64,000 nucleotides of DNA from VBOC01 sp964512655 (GCA_964512655.1 CAZEJT010000002.1:186001-250000), one strand, 5' to 3'; shown: positions 1 through 9,091, counted from the first letter of the stretch. Numbers and translations: made by a program. Notes: a model not told the origin generated them from the letters alone.

Positions 1-2
1 TC

Positions 3-509
3 CTCGTCAGGAACCAGGGCGACAAGACCTCGGCTCTTCAGGCCGCCATTCTCCTGAAGCGGCTCCTCATCTCCAACGATTATCTCTACACGGCCCTCTA
101 CTTCAATACTGACCGCTCCAGGTATTTCACGCTCCCGAAGGACGCCCGTCTTTCCGGGCAGATGGAGATCACCAAGAAGCTCTTTGTGCGCGCGGCGGAG
201 TATTGCAGATCGAAGAGTTCGGGGTTCGCGGTGCTATCGATTCCGCAGGAGGTTCAGGTTCTCATGAAAGCGCGGAATTTCCGGCGGCAGGGAATCGACG
301 TGGACTACATTGACAACGAGATGTCGCTCTTCGCGGCGCAGAACGGGTTCGATTGGTACCCCTCCCTCGAGGATCTGGCGGCGCGGTACCGCGCCCGTTC
401 AGTCGATCTCTATTACCGGCTCGACGGCCATCTGAATACGGCAGGAAACGCCTGCGTGGGGGAAACCTTCTTCCGGCTCTCGCACCTTGTCTCGCGTCAC
501 CGCTCGTAG
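3..509 (+). CDS. SGNH/GDSL-type hydrolase, C-terminal part (truncated by window edge)
   Basis: The reading frame is open from the first bases of the window to a TAG at 507-509, giving about 168 residues with no start visible, so the 5' part lies outside. Near the C-terminus it has the sequence DGHLNTAG. This matches the D-x-H-x-N-x-x-G block of SGNH hydrolases, where Asp and His belong to the catalytic triad. An aromatic-rich segment (DYLYTALYFN) precedes it by about 100 residues. The catalytic Ser block is not in the window, so substrate cannot be inferred; relatives act on carbohydrate or lipid esters, often in envelope polysaccharide modification. It converges with lptB and overlaps its 3' end by 13 bases. 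Confidence 0.6.
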   Translation, partial: LVRNQGDKTSALQAAILLKRLLISNDYLYTALYFNTDRSRYFTLPKDARLSGQMEITKKLFVRAAEYCRSKSSGFAVLSIPQEVQVLMKARNFRRQGIDVDYIDNEMSLFAAQNGFDWYPSLEDLAARYRARSVDLYYRLDGHLNTAGNACVGETFFRLSHLVSRHRS

Positions 510-1258
510 CGGTCGAGCCTGAACTTCTCGCCCAGGTACAGCCTCCGCGCCTCCGGATCGTTCGCGAGAAACTCCGCCGTTCCTGATTTAATGATCTTTC
601 CTTCGAAGAGAAGGTAGGCGCGGTCGGTGATCGAAAGCGTTTCGTGGACGTTGTGATCGGTCAACAGTACGCCGATCCCGCGGTTTTTCAGGTCGTGCAC
701 GATCTTCATGATGTCCTCGACGGCGATCGGATCGATCCCCGCAAACGGTTCGTCGAGAAGAATGAACTTCGGATCGGTCGCCAGGGCGCGCGCTATTTCC
801 GTCCTGCGGCGCTCCCCTCCCGAAAGCATGTAGCCCTTGCTTTTTGCCACCTGGGTGATGCCAAAATCCTCCATGAGTTTGGCGCACCGTTTCTTCCTCT
901 CCGCGCCCGGCACACCGGCGAGCTCCAGAATTGCCAGGATATTCTCTTCCACCGTTAGCTTCCGGAAGACAGACGCTTCCTGCGAAAGGTATCCTATCCC
1001 CATCCTCGCGCGCTTGTACATCGGCTCGCGGGTAATCTCGCGGTCGTCATAGAAGACGCTCCCGGCCGTCGGCCTGATCATCCCCACGAGCATGTAGAAG
1101 GTGGTCGTCTTGCCTGCGCCGTTCGGGCCGAGGAGTCCGACGACCTCCCGCTGTTTCAATTCGACGCTGACATCGTCGACCACGAAGCGCTTCTTGTACC
1201 GCTTGCACAATCCGGCCGACCGGAGCGTCGTTGTTCCGTCGAGAGAGGCGGCGTTCAC
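497..1258 (-). CDS. lptB: LPS export ABC transporter ATP-binding protein LptB
   Basis: This 253-residue protein is an ABC ATPase with Walker A GPNGAGKT at about 44-51, the signature LSGGE near 145 and Walker B ILLDEP near 165, followed by the switch His in LLTDHNVHE. The signature continues as GGERRR and the C-terminus carries the tail typical of LptB. LptB powers extraction of lipopolysaccharide from the inner membrane through LptFG. It is the last gene of the Kdo/Lpt operon and overlaps the upstream lptA-like gene by 4 bases. The LptFG permeases are not in the window, as is common. Identification rests on sequence and on the adjacent lptA/lptC/kds genes. Confidence 0.93.
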   Translation of the reverse strand: MNAASLDGTTTLRSAGLCKRYKKRFVVDDVSVELKQREVVGLLGPNGAGKTTTFYMLVGMIRPTAGSVFYDDREITREPMYKRARMGIGYLSQEASVFRKLTVEENILAILELAGVPGAERKKRCAKLMEDFGITQVAKSKGYMLSGGERRRTEIARALATDPKFILLDEPFAGIDPIAVEDIMKIVHDLKNRGIGVLLTDHNVHETLSITDRAYLLFEGKIIKSGTAEFLANDPEARRLYLGEKFRLDRYER

Positions 1259-2520
1259 GGCCTGTCGTGTCCCCCCGGCCTTCGCTCGCGCCAGTTGAAT
1301 CCCGCCAGATTATACTCGGCTTCCCTTTGTCTCACCATTTTTTCGGGGAAATATTGACCTTCGGGACCGGCGTGAATGGAAAGCTTGTTGACTTGCCCTT
1401 CTTTAAAGAGGATCGTCACCCGGTCCCCCGAGGCCTTATTGAGGCCGTTTGCCTTCGCGCCGTCAAAGAGCCAGTAGAGACTCGTAGCGGTCCTCTGAAC
1501 GTCGATGCGTCTGATTTTGTTGTCGGCAAAACCCATTACGATCTCCTGCCCGCTCATCTGGTTGAACCGGGCGGGGTAGGCCGAGTCGGCCCGCCCTACG
1601 GCGAAGGCGTCCCCGCGGACATGAATCCGGGATAGCTTTCTTTTGACGAGCCTGATGAAAATGGAATCTCCCGAGACCTGATTCTCCTGCGAGCGGCCCG
1701 TGGCGTACCAGACGAACGGGGACTTCCGCAGGATGATGCTGTCGGATTGCGTAAAGAATACACCAAGACCGGCTTCGGCAGCGGTCCCGCCGCGCCTCAG
1801 TGCCACGCTGTCGCGTGCCACGAGGCGTTCGGTAGAGTCACTATACGACTCCATGGCGCTGCTCGTGACCACCAGCGTTTCCGGTGGGGCCCCGGAAGCC
1901 GTATCGATTCTGACGAGTCTCGGCCGCAGCGTCATCCTGCTGAAGTGCTGTTCCTTGTAGTTCTCGAAGTGGCCCCCCTCGATGAGGGTCCTATTGTGCC
2001 TCCCCGTAATGCGCACGCTGCCATCGGCCTCCGAACGCTGATCCCGACGCCAGTATGTCAATTCGCGTGAGGTCAGTACGGATTCAGTATCCTCAAGCAT
2101 TACGTTTCCCCTGAAGTACGCCTTCTTTTCCTTTGCGAAGTACTTCGCGTATTCCGATGTCAGCGATGTATTCCGGTCCTCCACGGTCACCCGATCGAAT
2201 GCCTCGGCAATCCGTGCGTTCCCGTCATACGTTCCTCTCGGGGTGAGCATCCTCATATTGCTGTCTACGACAACTACCTCGCCCGAGAGAAACACCATGT
2301 TTGCGGCGACATGCTGGATGGCTCGCTTGCATGTCACGACCGTTCCCCCCTGTGTGAACTGGACGTTGCCGATTAATTCCTTTACCTGCTCGCCGTCCAC
2401 GACTTTCCCGATCAGACTGTCCGCATGGTTCAGTACGACGACGTTACTGCTCTCCTGCGCCCGGAGCCCCGCAGCGGCGGTCAGCACGAGGCACGCCGCA
2501 CAGGCAGCAGCCTTAGTCAT
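1255..2520 (-). CDS. OstA/LptA-like periplasmic LPS transport protein
   Basis: This 421-residue protein has an N-terminal signal peptide (hydrophobic stretch ending near LRAQ). Its beta-rich repeats contain motifs such as LIGNVQFTQGG and FRGNVMLED, which are the OstA/LptA fold repeats. E. coli LptA is about 185 residues; this longer form with several OstA repeats is usual in Bacteroidota and Ignavibacteria. The role is to form part of the periplasmic bridge carrying LPS from LptBFGC to LptD. It lies between lptC (8-base overlap) and lptB (4-base overlap), which supports the assignment. It could be called LptA or OstA; functional equivalence to LptA is inferred. Confidence 0.82.
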   Translation of the reverse strand: MTKAAACAACLVLTAAAGLRAQESSNVVVLNHADSLIGKVVDGEQVKELIGNVQFTQGGTVVTCKRAIQHVAANMVFLSGEVVVVDSNMRMLTPRGTYDGNARIAEAFDRVTVEDRNTSLTSEYAKYFAKEKKAYFRGNVMLEDTESVLTSRELTYWRRDQRSEADGSVRITGRHNRTLIEGGHFENYKEQHFSRMTLRPRLVRIDTASGAPPETLVVTSSAMESYSDSTERLVARDSVALRRGGTAAEAGLGVFFTQSDSIILRKSPFVWYATGRSQENQVSGDSIFIRLVKRKLSRIHVRGDAFAVGRADSAYPARFNQMSGQEIVMGFADNKIRRIDVQRTATSLYWLFDGAKANGLNKASGDRVTILFKEGQVNKLSIHAGPEGQYFPEKMVRQREAEYNLAGFNWRERRPGGHDRP

Positions 2521-3046
2521 TCGTCCTGGCTTGTCCGGTGACGCGCAGGATCGTGTAATGTTTCAGTCCCTGGTCCGACTCCAGTCCGTGTCCCTGGATA
2601 TGCTCGCTCGGCGAGACAATGTCGACGAAGGCCGGCGTCGTCACTTTCTGGCTCGCATTCATCCAGAAGAGCTCTTCCGTTCTCAGAGTAGTTCCGCTGT
2701 CGGAGACGACCACGACGCTGTCATGAGCCTCAAAATCGTGCGTGACATCGTTGACCCTCCCCTTCCTTGCGGTGAGAACGGAGGTGTGCCGGGCCTGCGA
2801 GTCGAAAAAGTCGACCACCACGCCCGAATCGAGATTCGTCACGCGCTGCTCCGCATACATGGCGATGTGACCGGCGTGGAGGATGGCTGTTACCCTGCCG
2901 GTGTCGGTGAAGGTGATCGAGGCGTTCCAGCTTTCCTGCGAAGGAAGGTCCTGTACCGAGCCTAACGGGGCGAAGGGGGGTTTTACCTTGTCTTCTGAGC
3001 ATCCGGCGAGGAGTAGGCAGAGAATGACGATCCCTGCTTCTCTCAA
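2513..3046 (-). CDS. lptC: LPS export system protein LptC (lipoprotein form)
   Basis: The 177-residue product begins with a short hydrophobic segment and a lipobox LLAGC, with Cys at residue 16, so it is predicted to be a lipoprotein. E. coli LptC instead has an uncleaved transmembrane anchor. The remainder is beta-rich and contains the family-like segment around LDSGVVVDFFDSQ followed by LTARKGRV, as in LptC proteins where the variant strand pattern feeds LptA. The start ATG overlaps the kdsD stop by 4 bases (ATGA). Position in the operon between kdsD and the OstA-like gene is the classical one for lptC. Confidence 0.85.
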   Translation of the reverse strand: MREAGIVILCLLLAGCSEDKVKPPFAPLGSVQDLPSQESWNASITFTDTGRVTAILHAGHIAMYAEQRVTNLDSGVVVDFFDSQARHTSVLTARKGRVNDVTHDFEAHDSVVVVSDSGTTLRTEELFWMNASQKVTTPAFVDIVSPSEHIQGHGLESDQGLKHYTILRVTGQARTND

Positions 3047-4029
3047 GAAACCTCTCCTCCCAACCCCGCCTTGACCAGCTCATGCAGATGGACGAGGCCG
3101 ATCGGCCTGTTCCGGTCGTCCACTACTATGAGCTGTGAGATATTGTGCGCCTCCATCTCCTGCAGTGCTACCGCCGCGAGCACATCCCCCATGATCGTTT
3201 TCGGGTGCTTCGTCATTACCATCTCGGCGGTGATGCGGGTCATGTCGGTCGTTTTCTGGAGGAACCTCCGGAGATCTCCGTCGGTGATGATCCCGACAAG
3301 CGTCTGATCGCCGTCAACGACGCAGGTCGCGCCGAGCCGCTTCGAGGTCATCTCGAGAATGGCATCACGGATGGGGATCGTGCGTCCCACCCTGGGAACC
3401 GCATCGTCCTTTACCATGAGTTCCTCGATCTTCAGCAGAAGACGGCGGCCCAGCGATCCGCCGGGATGATAGAGGGCAAAGTCCTCCTTGGTGAAGTTCC
3501 TTTGGTCGAGCAGCGCCATGGCGAGTGCGTCTCCGAAGACGAGGGCTGCCGTGCTCGAGGATGTGGGCGCAAGGTCGTACGGGCAGGCCTCCTCCCTCAC
3601 CGCAGCGTCGAGCACGATGTCCGAAAGCTGGGCGAGCCGTGAATGCGGGTTCCCGACCATCGAGATGATCGGCACTCCGATGCGCTTGAACATCGGAAGG
3701 AGGCTCTGAAGCTCGACGGTGTCCCCGCTCTTCGAGATGCAGAGCACCACGTCCTCCTTGCGCACCATGCCGAGGTCGCCGTGAAGCGCATCGGACGGAT
3801 GGAGGAACAGGGCGGGCGTGCCGGTCGAATTGAACGTGGCTACGATTTTCCGGGCGACGTTTCCCGACTTTCCCATCCCGGTAACGACGACGCGGCCTTT
3901 GCACGAAAAGAGAAGCTCTACGGCGTGAGCGAAGGCGCCGTTGATGCGCTGTTCAAGCGCGGCAACCGCCTCGGCCTCGATCCGGACTACCTCTTTTCCC
4001 TTACTGATAATCTTCGACGGGTCTTTCAT
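3043..4029 (-). CDS. kdsD: D-arabinose-5-phosphate isomerase (KpsF/GutQ family)
   Basis: The enzyme interconverts D-ribulose 5-phosphate and D-arabinose 5-phosphate, the first committed step to Kdo. The 328 residues comprise an N-terminal SIS sugar isomerase domain (VVVTGMGKSG near 50; ISKSGDTVE near 100; HPGGSLGRRLL near 195). Two C-terminal CBS modules follow from about 205. Length and domain order match E. coli KdsD. It is translationally coupled on both sides by 4-base ATGA overlaps, to the unknown gene upstream and lptC downstream. Together with kdsA and kdsC it supplies three of the four enzymes needed for CMP-Kdo; kdsB is not in the window. Confidence 0.93.
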   Translation of the reverse strand: MKDPSKIISKGKEVVRIEAEAVAALEQRINGAFAHAVELLFSCKGRVVVTGMGKSGNVARKIVATFNSTGTPALFLHPSDALHGDLGMVRKEDVVLCISKSGDTVELQSLLPMFKRIGVPIISMVGNPHSRLAQLSDIVLDAAVREEACPYDLAPTSSSTAALVFGDALAMALLDQRNFTKEDFALYHPGGSLGRRLLLKIEELMVKDDAVPRVGRTIPIRDAILEMTSKRLGATCVVDGDQTLVGIITDGDLRRFLQKTTDMTRITAEMVMTKHPKTIMGDVLAAVALQEMEAHNISQLIVVDDRNRPIGLVHLHELVKAGLGGEVS

Positions 4030-4802
4030 GTTCGTATGAATCGCTTCAGGAATCCCAGCCCCGCCCGGCCCTTCTGCTTGCGGTCCGGTTCAATCGCGCC
4101 CGCAACATGGACCTTCGCTCTGAGCTTGTTGTACGTGACGAATGCGTACGTGAGATCCGAGTCGGAATACGAAGGGAGATCCTCGAAGAGCCGGCGCGAT
4201 TCGAGGGCAATCCTCGGGTCGCGGATATTCTTGTGCAGCATAAGCTCGTTGTAGAAATTCGTCACCGGAATCAGCCGGTTCACTCCCGTCGTAGCGTCAT
4301 GGAGCCACAGGCGGCGGTCGGGAACGCAGATTGCGAGAGCGAGGTGTTCGGTTGTGCCGGCCGTCGAGTGCATTGGAACCTCACGGACCGCCCTGCCGCA
4401 CTGCGGACACGGCGAACCGGGCTTCCACGTAGAGTAGGTCCACCTTCGGATTTCGCCGCTCGTTAAGGGGAGCTCTTCGGAGCGTTGGCTGACTATCTCC
4501 ACAGAGATCTGGCCGTCCATGATTTCGCGAATGGAGATCGAACCCGCGCCGTCTGAGAATTCGATCGATCCGTAGGCGAGCACCGGCGCAAGCGGACTCG
4601 AAAAATCGGGCTCGGTGCCGGGGGAGCCGAGGATAATCTCCCCCTCACCGCGCCTTCCTTCACCCAGAACAACCATGTTTTCTATCAGCTCACGGTACTC
4701 CCTGTATCCGGGCGCATCGGCGGGAAGTACCCACTCGATGAACTCCCTCTCCCGCGGAAGCAGCTTCCTTGGATAACCAGAGGTGACGCTTGATTCGTCC
4801 AC
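4026..4802 (-). CDS. Uncharacterised protein embedded in the Kdo operon, single CxxC motif
   Basis: I do not recognise this 258-residue protein. It lacks a signal peptide and transmembrane segments, so it is probably cytoplasmic. A single CPQC motif sits at residues 132-135; only one Cys pair is visible, so a zinc site would need a partner or dimerisation. The N-terminal 45 residues are charged (RKLLPREREFIEW) and the C-terminus is basic. It sits between kdsC (2-base gap) and kdsD (4-base overlap), so it is co-translated with the Kdo enzymes and probably shares their regulation. A role in Kdo or LPS supply is inference from position only. Confidence 0.7.
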   Translation of the reverse strand: MDESSVTSGYPRKLLPREREFIEWVLPADAPGYREYRELIENMVVLGEGRRGEGEIILGSPGTEPDFSSPLAPVLAYGSIEFSDGAGSISIREIMDGQISVEIVSQRSEELPLTSGEIRRWTYSTWKPGSPCPQCGRAVREVPMHSTAGTTEHLALAICVPDRRLWLHDATTGVNRLIPVTNFYNELMLHKNIRDPRIALESRRLFEDLPSYSDSDLTYAFVTYNKLRAKVHVAGAIEPDRKQKGRAGLGFLKRFIRT

Positions 4803-4804
4803 AC

Positions 4805-5329
4805 TCAGCCCTCTATCAGATCCTGGGCCTTGAGAATCAGGTCGACCACCTCCCTCACCGCCCCGCGTCCTCCCTTCGCGTCTGCCACGTAATCGACTCG
4901 CCCGAGCAGGTTCGGCATCGCATCGCAGGGCGCCGCGCTCAATCCCACCGAAGGAAGAACCGGCAGATCGAGGTCGTCATCCCCGATATAACAAAGCTGT
5001 GCTTTCCGGAGTCCATGCCTGAGCTGGACCTGTTTGACGACCAGCGACTTGTCACTGACACCCTGATGGAGCTCTGCAACCCCCAGCTCTTTCGCCCTTC
5101 GGGAGGTCGCCTTCGAAGTCCTCCCCGTCACAATCGCGAATTTCAGGCCTTTGCGCCCCCCACGGTCGATCCCGAAACCGTCATGGGCATCGAAGAACTT
5201 GTATTCGTTTCCGTCGCTGCCATAAATGATCCGCCCATCGGTCAAGACTCCGTCGACATCCATGATCACCATCCGGACGAGCCTGCATTTCTTCCGGAGA
5301 TCCTGCTGCGATTCGTGCTTAGATCGCAA
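4805..5329 (-). CDS. kdsC: 3-deoxy-D-manno-octulosonate 8-phosphate phosphatase (KdsC)
   Basis: This HAD-superfamily phosphatase removes phosphate from Kdo-8-phosphate. The 174-residue length and capless architecture are those of KdsC, which works as a tetramer. Motif I is MDVDGVLTDG near residue 23, with the nucleophile Asp and the D+2 Asp. The motif II Thr is in IVTGRTS, the Lys in GVSDKSLVV and motif IV in YIGDDDLDLPVL. The start overlaps the kdsA 3' end by 11 bases. The YrbI-type sequence KFFDAHDGFGI is also present, separating it from other HAD phosphatases. Confidence 0.93.
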   Translation of the reverse strand: MRSKHESQQDLRKKCRLVRMVIMDVDGVLTDGRIIYGSDGNEYKFFDAHDGFGIDRGGRKGLKFAIVTGRTSKATSRRAKELGVAELHQGVSDKSLVVKQVQLRHGLRKAQLCYIGDDDLDLPVLPSVGLSAAPCDAMPNLLGRVDYVADAKGGRGAVREVVDLILKAQDLIEG

Positions 5330-6140
5330 GCTTTTCCTTTACGATGTGATCGAGGGTTACAACCTGGCGGAGGAGCCCTTCGAGCCGGTCGAGTCTGAGC
5401 TGGCTGGACGCGTCGCTGAGCGCACGGCGCGGATTGGGGTGTGTTTCCACGAAAAGCCCGTCAATCCCGACTGCAACGCCCGCCCTGGCGATAGGAAAAA
5501 TGAACTCCGGCCGCCCTCCCGTACTGTCGCCACCGCCGGGAAGCTGAACCGAGTGTGTTGCATCGAGGATCACCGGGTACCCGAACTTCCGCATGATGCT
5601 GAGCGAACGCATATCGACGACGAGATTGTGGTATCCGAACGTTGCCCCGCGTTCCGTCAAGAGGATATTCCTGTTTCCGGTCGCCGCCACCTTCCCGGCT
5701 TGATAACCCATGTCTTCCGGGGCCATGAACTGCCCTTTCTTGATATTCACCGTCTTTCCGGTGCGTCCTGCGGCGCGGAGGATGTCGGTTTGGCGGCAGA
5801 GGAATGCGGGAATCTGTAGGACGTCTGCAACTTCGGCCGCGGGAGCGGCTTCATCTGCGGAATGAATGTCGGTGAGGACAGGAACGCCGAGCTCCCTTCT
5901 CACTTCTGCGAGGATTGTAAGTGCTTTCCCGGGCTCAAGCCCGGCAAAAGAAGATCCGCTCGTCCGGTTCGCCTTCTTGTAGGATGCCTTGAAAATGAAA
6001 GGAGTCCGGAGTTTTCGGGCTATGGTTTGAATGCGCTCGGCGGTCCGAAGCGTCATTTCTCGTCCTTCGACGATACATGGACCAGCGATGAGGACGAGCG
6101 GGAGGCCGCCGCCGATTTTAATCTTGCCGATGCGGTCCAT
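5319..6140 (-). CDS. kdsA: 3-deoxy-8-phosphooctulonate synthase (Kdo-8-P synthase)
   Basis: The enzyme condenses phosphoenolpyruvate with arabinose 5-phosphate. The product starting at the ATG at 6140 is 273 residues, close to the family norm of about 280. It shows LIAGPCIVE near the N-terminus, KASYKKANRTS, and the late motif LDATHSVQLPGG. The frame stays open 104 codons further upstream, but that part lies antisense to ispE and is not conserved-looking, so I reject it. First gene of the Kdo/Lpt operon, divergent from ispE with about 78 bases between the starts. No clear Shine-Dalgarno sequence precedes the chosen ATG. Confidence 0.93.
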   Translation of the reverse strand: MDRIGKIKIGGGLPLVLIAGPCIVEGREMTLRTAERIQTIARKLRTPFIFKASYKKANRTSGSSFAGLEPGKALTILAEVRRELGVPVLTDIHSADEAAPAAEVADVLQIPAFLCRQTDILRAAGRTGKTVNIKKGQFMAPEDMGYQAGKVAATGNRNILLTERGATFGYHNLVVDMRSLSIMRKFGYPVILDATHSVQLPGGGDSTGGRPEFIFPIARAGVAVGIDGLFVETHPNPRRALSDASSQLRLDRLEGLLRQVVTLDHIVKEKLAI

Positions 6141-6183
6141 TTCGGTGCAAAGTACAAAAATCCGGAGGAATTTCAAAGGAAGA

Positions 6184-6212
6184 TTGCTTCTCTCACCTCT
6201 TCGCCGTATGTT
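6184..6212 (+). promoter_or_regulatory. Candidate promoter for ispE
   Basis: TTGCTT at 6184-6189 and TATGTT at 6207-6212 are separated by exactly 17 bases. Transcription would begin about 6-7 bases after the -10 box, essentially at the ispE ATG (6219), which has no visible Shine-Dalgarno sequence. That fits a leaderless message. The boxes lie in the kdsA-ispE divergent region. Confidence 0.35.
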
Positions 6213-6218
6213 CAATGC

Positions 6219-7082
6219 ATGCTGACGGTAAGGGCCTACGCGAAGATCAACCTTGGTCTCCATATTCTCGGGGCCCGAGAGGACGGGTATCATGACATCG
6301 AGACGGTGTTCCACCGCATCGATCTCTTCGATGAGCTCGATCTCGCAACGGCTGACGCGATTTCGCTCGAGTGCATACCCAACAGCCTCCCCGCCGACGA
6401 GAGAAACCTTTGCTTCGGGGCCGCTCACCTTCTCAAAGAGCGCCTGCGCCACACCGGCGGGGCGTCAATCGTCCTCCGGAAGTGCATCCCAGAAGGCGCG
6501 GGGCTCGGGGGAGGGAGCTCGGACGCCGCCGCCACGCTTCTCGGATTGATGCAGCTCTGGGACGCCACTCTACCCCATGAGGTCCTCCGGGGAATAGCTC
6601 TTCAACTGGGATCTGATGTGCCGTACTTCCTGAAACCGGGGACCGCCTACGCGACAGGCCGGGGTGAGATTCTCGAGTATTTCCCCCTGGAGGTGCCTTA
6701 TTGGATTGTCGTCGTCTATCCGAATCTTGCTATTTCTACGGCCTGGGCGTACCGAAATTTCAGCCGCAATGGCGGACGGGATGTTGAAAGCGTCCCGTCT
6801 TTGAAGGAGGTTCTCCAACTTGAACTCGCCAACCCTGCAAGGTTGAATGCCCTTCTCCGGAATGATTTCGAGCCTCTCGTCGAGGGCACTCACAGGGTGG
6901 TGGCCGAAGCGAAGCGGTTGCTCGTGGATTCGGGGGCCCTCCTGGTGCGGATTTCCGGCAGCGGCTCTTCGGTATTCGGATTTTTTCATGAAGAGACGCG
7001 GGCGCGTGAAGCGGCAACGGCGTTCGAAGAGAGGTTTTTCGTCTCGGTCACTCCCCCGTACTTCGAGCCCTTACCCGGATGA
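6219..7082 (+). CDS. ispE: 4-diphosphocytidyl-2-C-methyl-D-erythritol kinase
   Basis: IspE phosphorylates CDP-methylerythritol in the non-mevalonate isoprenoid pathway. The ATG at 6219 gives 287 residues beginning MLTVRAYAKINLGL, the canonical GHMP-kinase start of IspE. The ATP-binding loop is IPEGAGLGGGSSDAAA near residue 90, and the C-terminal ISGSGSSVFG matches the third GHMP motif. A frame extension of 119 codons upstream overlaps kdsA antisense and is rejected. The stop overlaps the next gene's ATG by 4 bases (ATGA). Confidence 0.93.
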   Translation: MLTVRAYAKINLGLHILGAREDGYHDIETVFHRIDLFDELDLATADAISLECIPNSLPADERNLCFGAAHLLKERLRHTGGASIVLRKCIPEGAGLGGGSSDAAATLLGLMQLWDATLPHEVLRGIALQLGSDVPYFLKPGTAYATGRGEILEYFPLEVPYWIVVVYPNLAISTAWAYRNFSRNGGRDVESVPSLKEVLQLELANPARLNALLRNDFEPLVEGTHRVVAEAKRLLVDSGALLVRISGSGSSVFGFFHEETRAREAATAFEERFFVSVTPPYFEPLPG

Positions 7083-9091
7083 GGAAGGCTCGCGCCTCGG
7101 GGAGCGCACTCCTTCTCATACTTCCCCCCCTCCTTCTCTGCTTCAGTGTGGCCGTTTCCCAGGTGGCCGCTCCGGATTCAGCAAGACCCGATTCGGCCCG
7201 CAGGATACGGCCCGACTCGCTCTCGAAGCCTCTTGCATCAATTCCATTTCTTGGCTCCGTGGACCGGTCGATCGCCCGCGATCGGGTCATCGACGATTCC
7301 GTGAGGCATTTCACTCCGTACGAGACTCTCCCCGATCTTCTCCGCCCGCACCCGGGATTCTTCACATTCGATCTGGGAAGTCCCGGTTCGTTTCAGGCGC
7401 TGACCCATCAGGGTCTCGGATACCGCGCTATTGCCATTATGAGCGGTGGAATTCTCCTCAATGATCCGTATACAGGTACGGTGGACCTGAACCCGTATCC
7501 GTTGGAAGAGATCGGAAGAGTCGAGGTCATTGACGACACCCGCTCGTTCCTGTACGGCTTAAACGGTCCGGCAGGATCGATCAACATCGTTGACGCAAGC
7601 CGGCGTGCCGTGCATCCGTACTCCCATATCCGTTACAGCGAAGAGGGCTATGAGTACAGCCTGGTAGACGGGATGATCAGCGAGGACATCATACGCGGAC
7701 TCAATGTCACTGCCGGCGCCCAGCACACGACCTCGGGCGGGAGATTTGAAAACAGCGATTTCGACTCTTGGTCGGGGCGGTTCAAGGTCAGGTACGACCT
7801 GCCGGCGGGGGTGAGCATCTTCGGGTCTGGGTCCTATTACCAGACACGGCTCGACCTGAATGGCGGCATCGATTCAACGACACAGCCGGAATTTCGCTTC
7901 GACAGGTTCCAGGCAACGGTGAGGAATACGGATTCTTACGAAAAGCGAACACGTCACGACATCCGTGCGGGACTTGCGGTGAACACGCCCTCCGACTCGG
8001 ATGCCATCCACCAGATCACCTTCTTCTATTCGAACAATCTGCGGGAGTACCGGGATGAAGAGAACCGGCCTTCATCGAACGGCGTCTTCTATCAACGGAA
8101 TCAGGAATCACGGTGGTACGGCGCACTTGCGGCGGAACACCGGAAACTCGGGAGTTCACTCATCGATCTCTGCGCAGAGATTCAATCGATCGGCGCGGGC
8201 ACCGGGCCCCCTGGCTTTGACGCGGGCAGCGTATCACGAACCACCCGCTACGACCTCTACGGGAATTATTCCTTCTCCCCTCGTGAGGGGTTGAGGGCGG
8301 CTCTGTACGGCAGGTTCGATCACTATCAGAATCAGGAGCATTTCTCATTCGGAGGCGATGCGCTTATCGGGCTGGATGAACGGTTCGGGATCTTCGGCGG
8401 GGTGTCGCAGTCGTACCGTTTTCCGACGCTTCAGGAATTAGACGCTTCCTCTCTCCTTATCGAGTCCCTTACCGACGCGACTGCGGAGCGCCATCGTTTG
8501 ATGGAGGCGGGGATTCGTTCGACCCTGGACCAAGGCTACTTGCTCGAGGCCAGGGCATTCCATCGAACGATCGATGACCCGATCGTACTGGTCGCACAAT
8601 CAACGTCAGGCGGTTCTCCCCGGTACGCCTTCTCCCGCGCCGGCTCTCTCACCCTCAGAGGGTTTGATGGAAGGGTTTCGCTCCGGCTCGGAAGTTTCTC
8701 CATTGAAGGAGCGGCGCAGTATGTCGGAAGCCCGGGGATCGATGCGATCGATTCCGACTTCCCGTCATGGAGCGGATCGGGGGGAGTGTATTTCTGGGAT
8801 TTCCTGGCGGGGGGCCATCTCAACCTCAAACTTGGCGTTAGGGGGAGTTTTTTCTCGTCATTCCGGGGGAGGGGTTACTCGGAACAGGAGGAGGTCGACA
8901 TCCCGGCGACCGATCCCATGACGATAGATGCCGCAGGGACCGCGGATCTGGTTCTCATCGCCCGCCTCGGCAATGCGTACGTGCATTTCCTCTGGGAAAA
9001 CCTCTCCGACAGGCAATATGTCATGCGTATTTTTTACCCCATGCCGGACCGGTCGATCCACTTTGGAATCAGCTGGGACTTTTTGGATTAG
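7079..9091 (+). CDS. TonB-dependent receptor-like outer membrane protein
   Basis: The 670-residue protein has a signal peptide (hydrophobic core to about residue 27) and a low-complexity DSARPDSARR linker. A plug-like domain follows at about 75-180, with VMSGG-like and GPAGSINIVDA motifs. A long beta-barrel with alternating aromatic strands ends in an aromatic residue pattern near the C-terminus (FGISWDFLD). These are features of TonB-dependent receptors, although the usual N-terminal carboxypeptidase-like domain and a clear TonB box are not obvious. It is translationally coupled to ispE; the functional link, if any, is unknown. Substrate cannot be inferred. Confidence 0.75.
   Translation: MRKARASGSALLLILPPLLLCFSVAVSQVAAPDSARPDSARRIRPDSLSKPLASIPFLGSVDRSIARDRVIDDSVRHFTPYETLPDLLRPHPGFFTFDLGSPGSFQALTHQGLGYRAIAIMSGGILLNDPYTGTVDLNPYPLEEIGRVEVIDDTRSFLYGLNGPAGSINIVDASRRAVHPYSHIRYSEEGYEYSLVDGMISEDIIRGLNVTAGAQHTTSGGRFENSDFDSWSGRFKVRYDLPAGVSIFGSGSYYQTRLDLNGGIDSTTQPEFRFDRFQATVRNTDSYEKRTRHDIRAGLAVNTPSDSDAIHQITFFYSNNLREYRDEENRPSSNGVFYQRNQESRWYGALAAEHRKLGSSLIDLCAEIQSIGAGTGPPGFDAGSVSRTTRYDLYGNYSFSPREGLRAALYGRFDHYQNQEHFSFGGDALIGLDERFGIFGGVSQSYRFPTLQELDASSLLIESLTDATAERHRLMEAGIRSTLDQGYLLEARAFHRTIDDPIVLVAQSTSGGSPRYAFSRAGSLTLRGFDGRVSLRLGSFSIEGAAQYVGSPGIDAIDSDFPSWSGSGGVYFWDFLAGGHLNLKLGVRGSFFSSFRGRGYSEQEEVDIPATDPMTIDAAGTADLVLIARLGNAYVHFLWENLSDRQYVMRIFYPMPDRSIHFGISWDFLD

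Noticed and set aside
6141..6452. N-terminal extension of Kdo-8-P synthase
   Set aside because: It overlaps ispE antisense and has no similarity to KdsA, which starts at the ATG at 6140.
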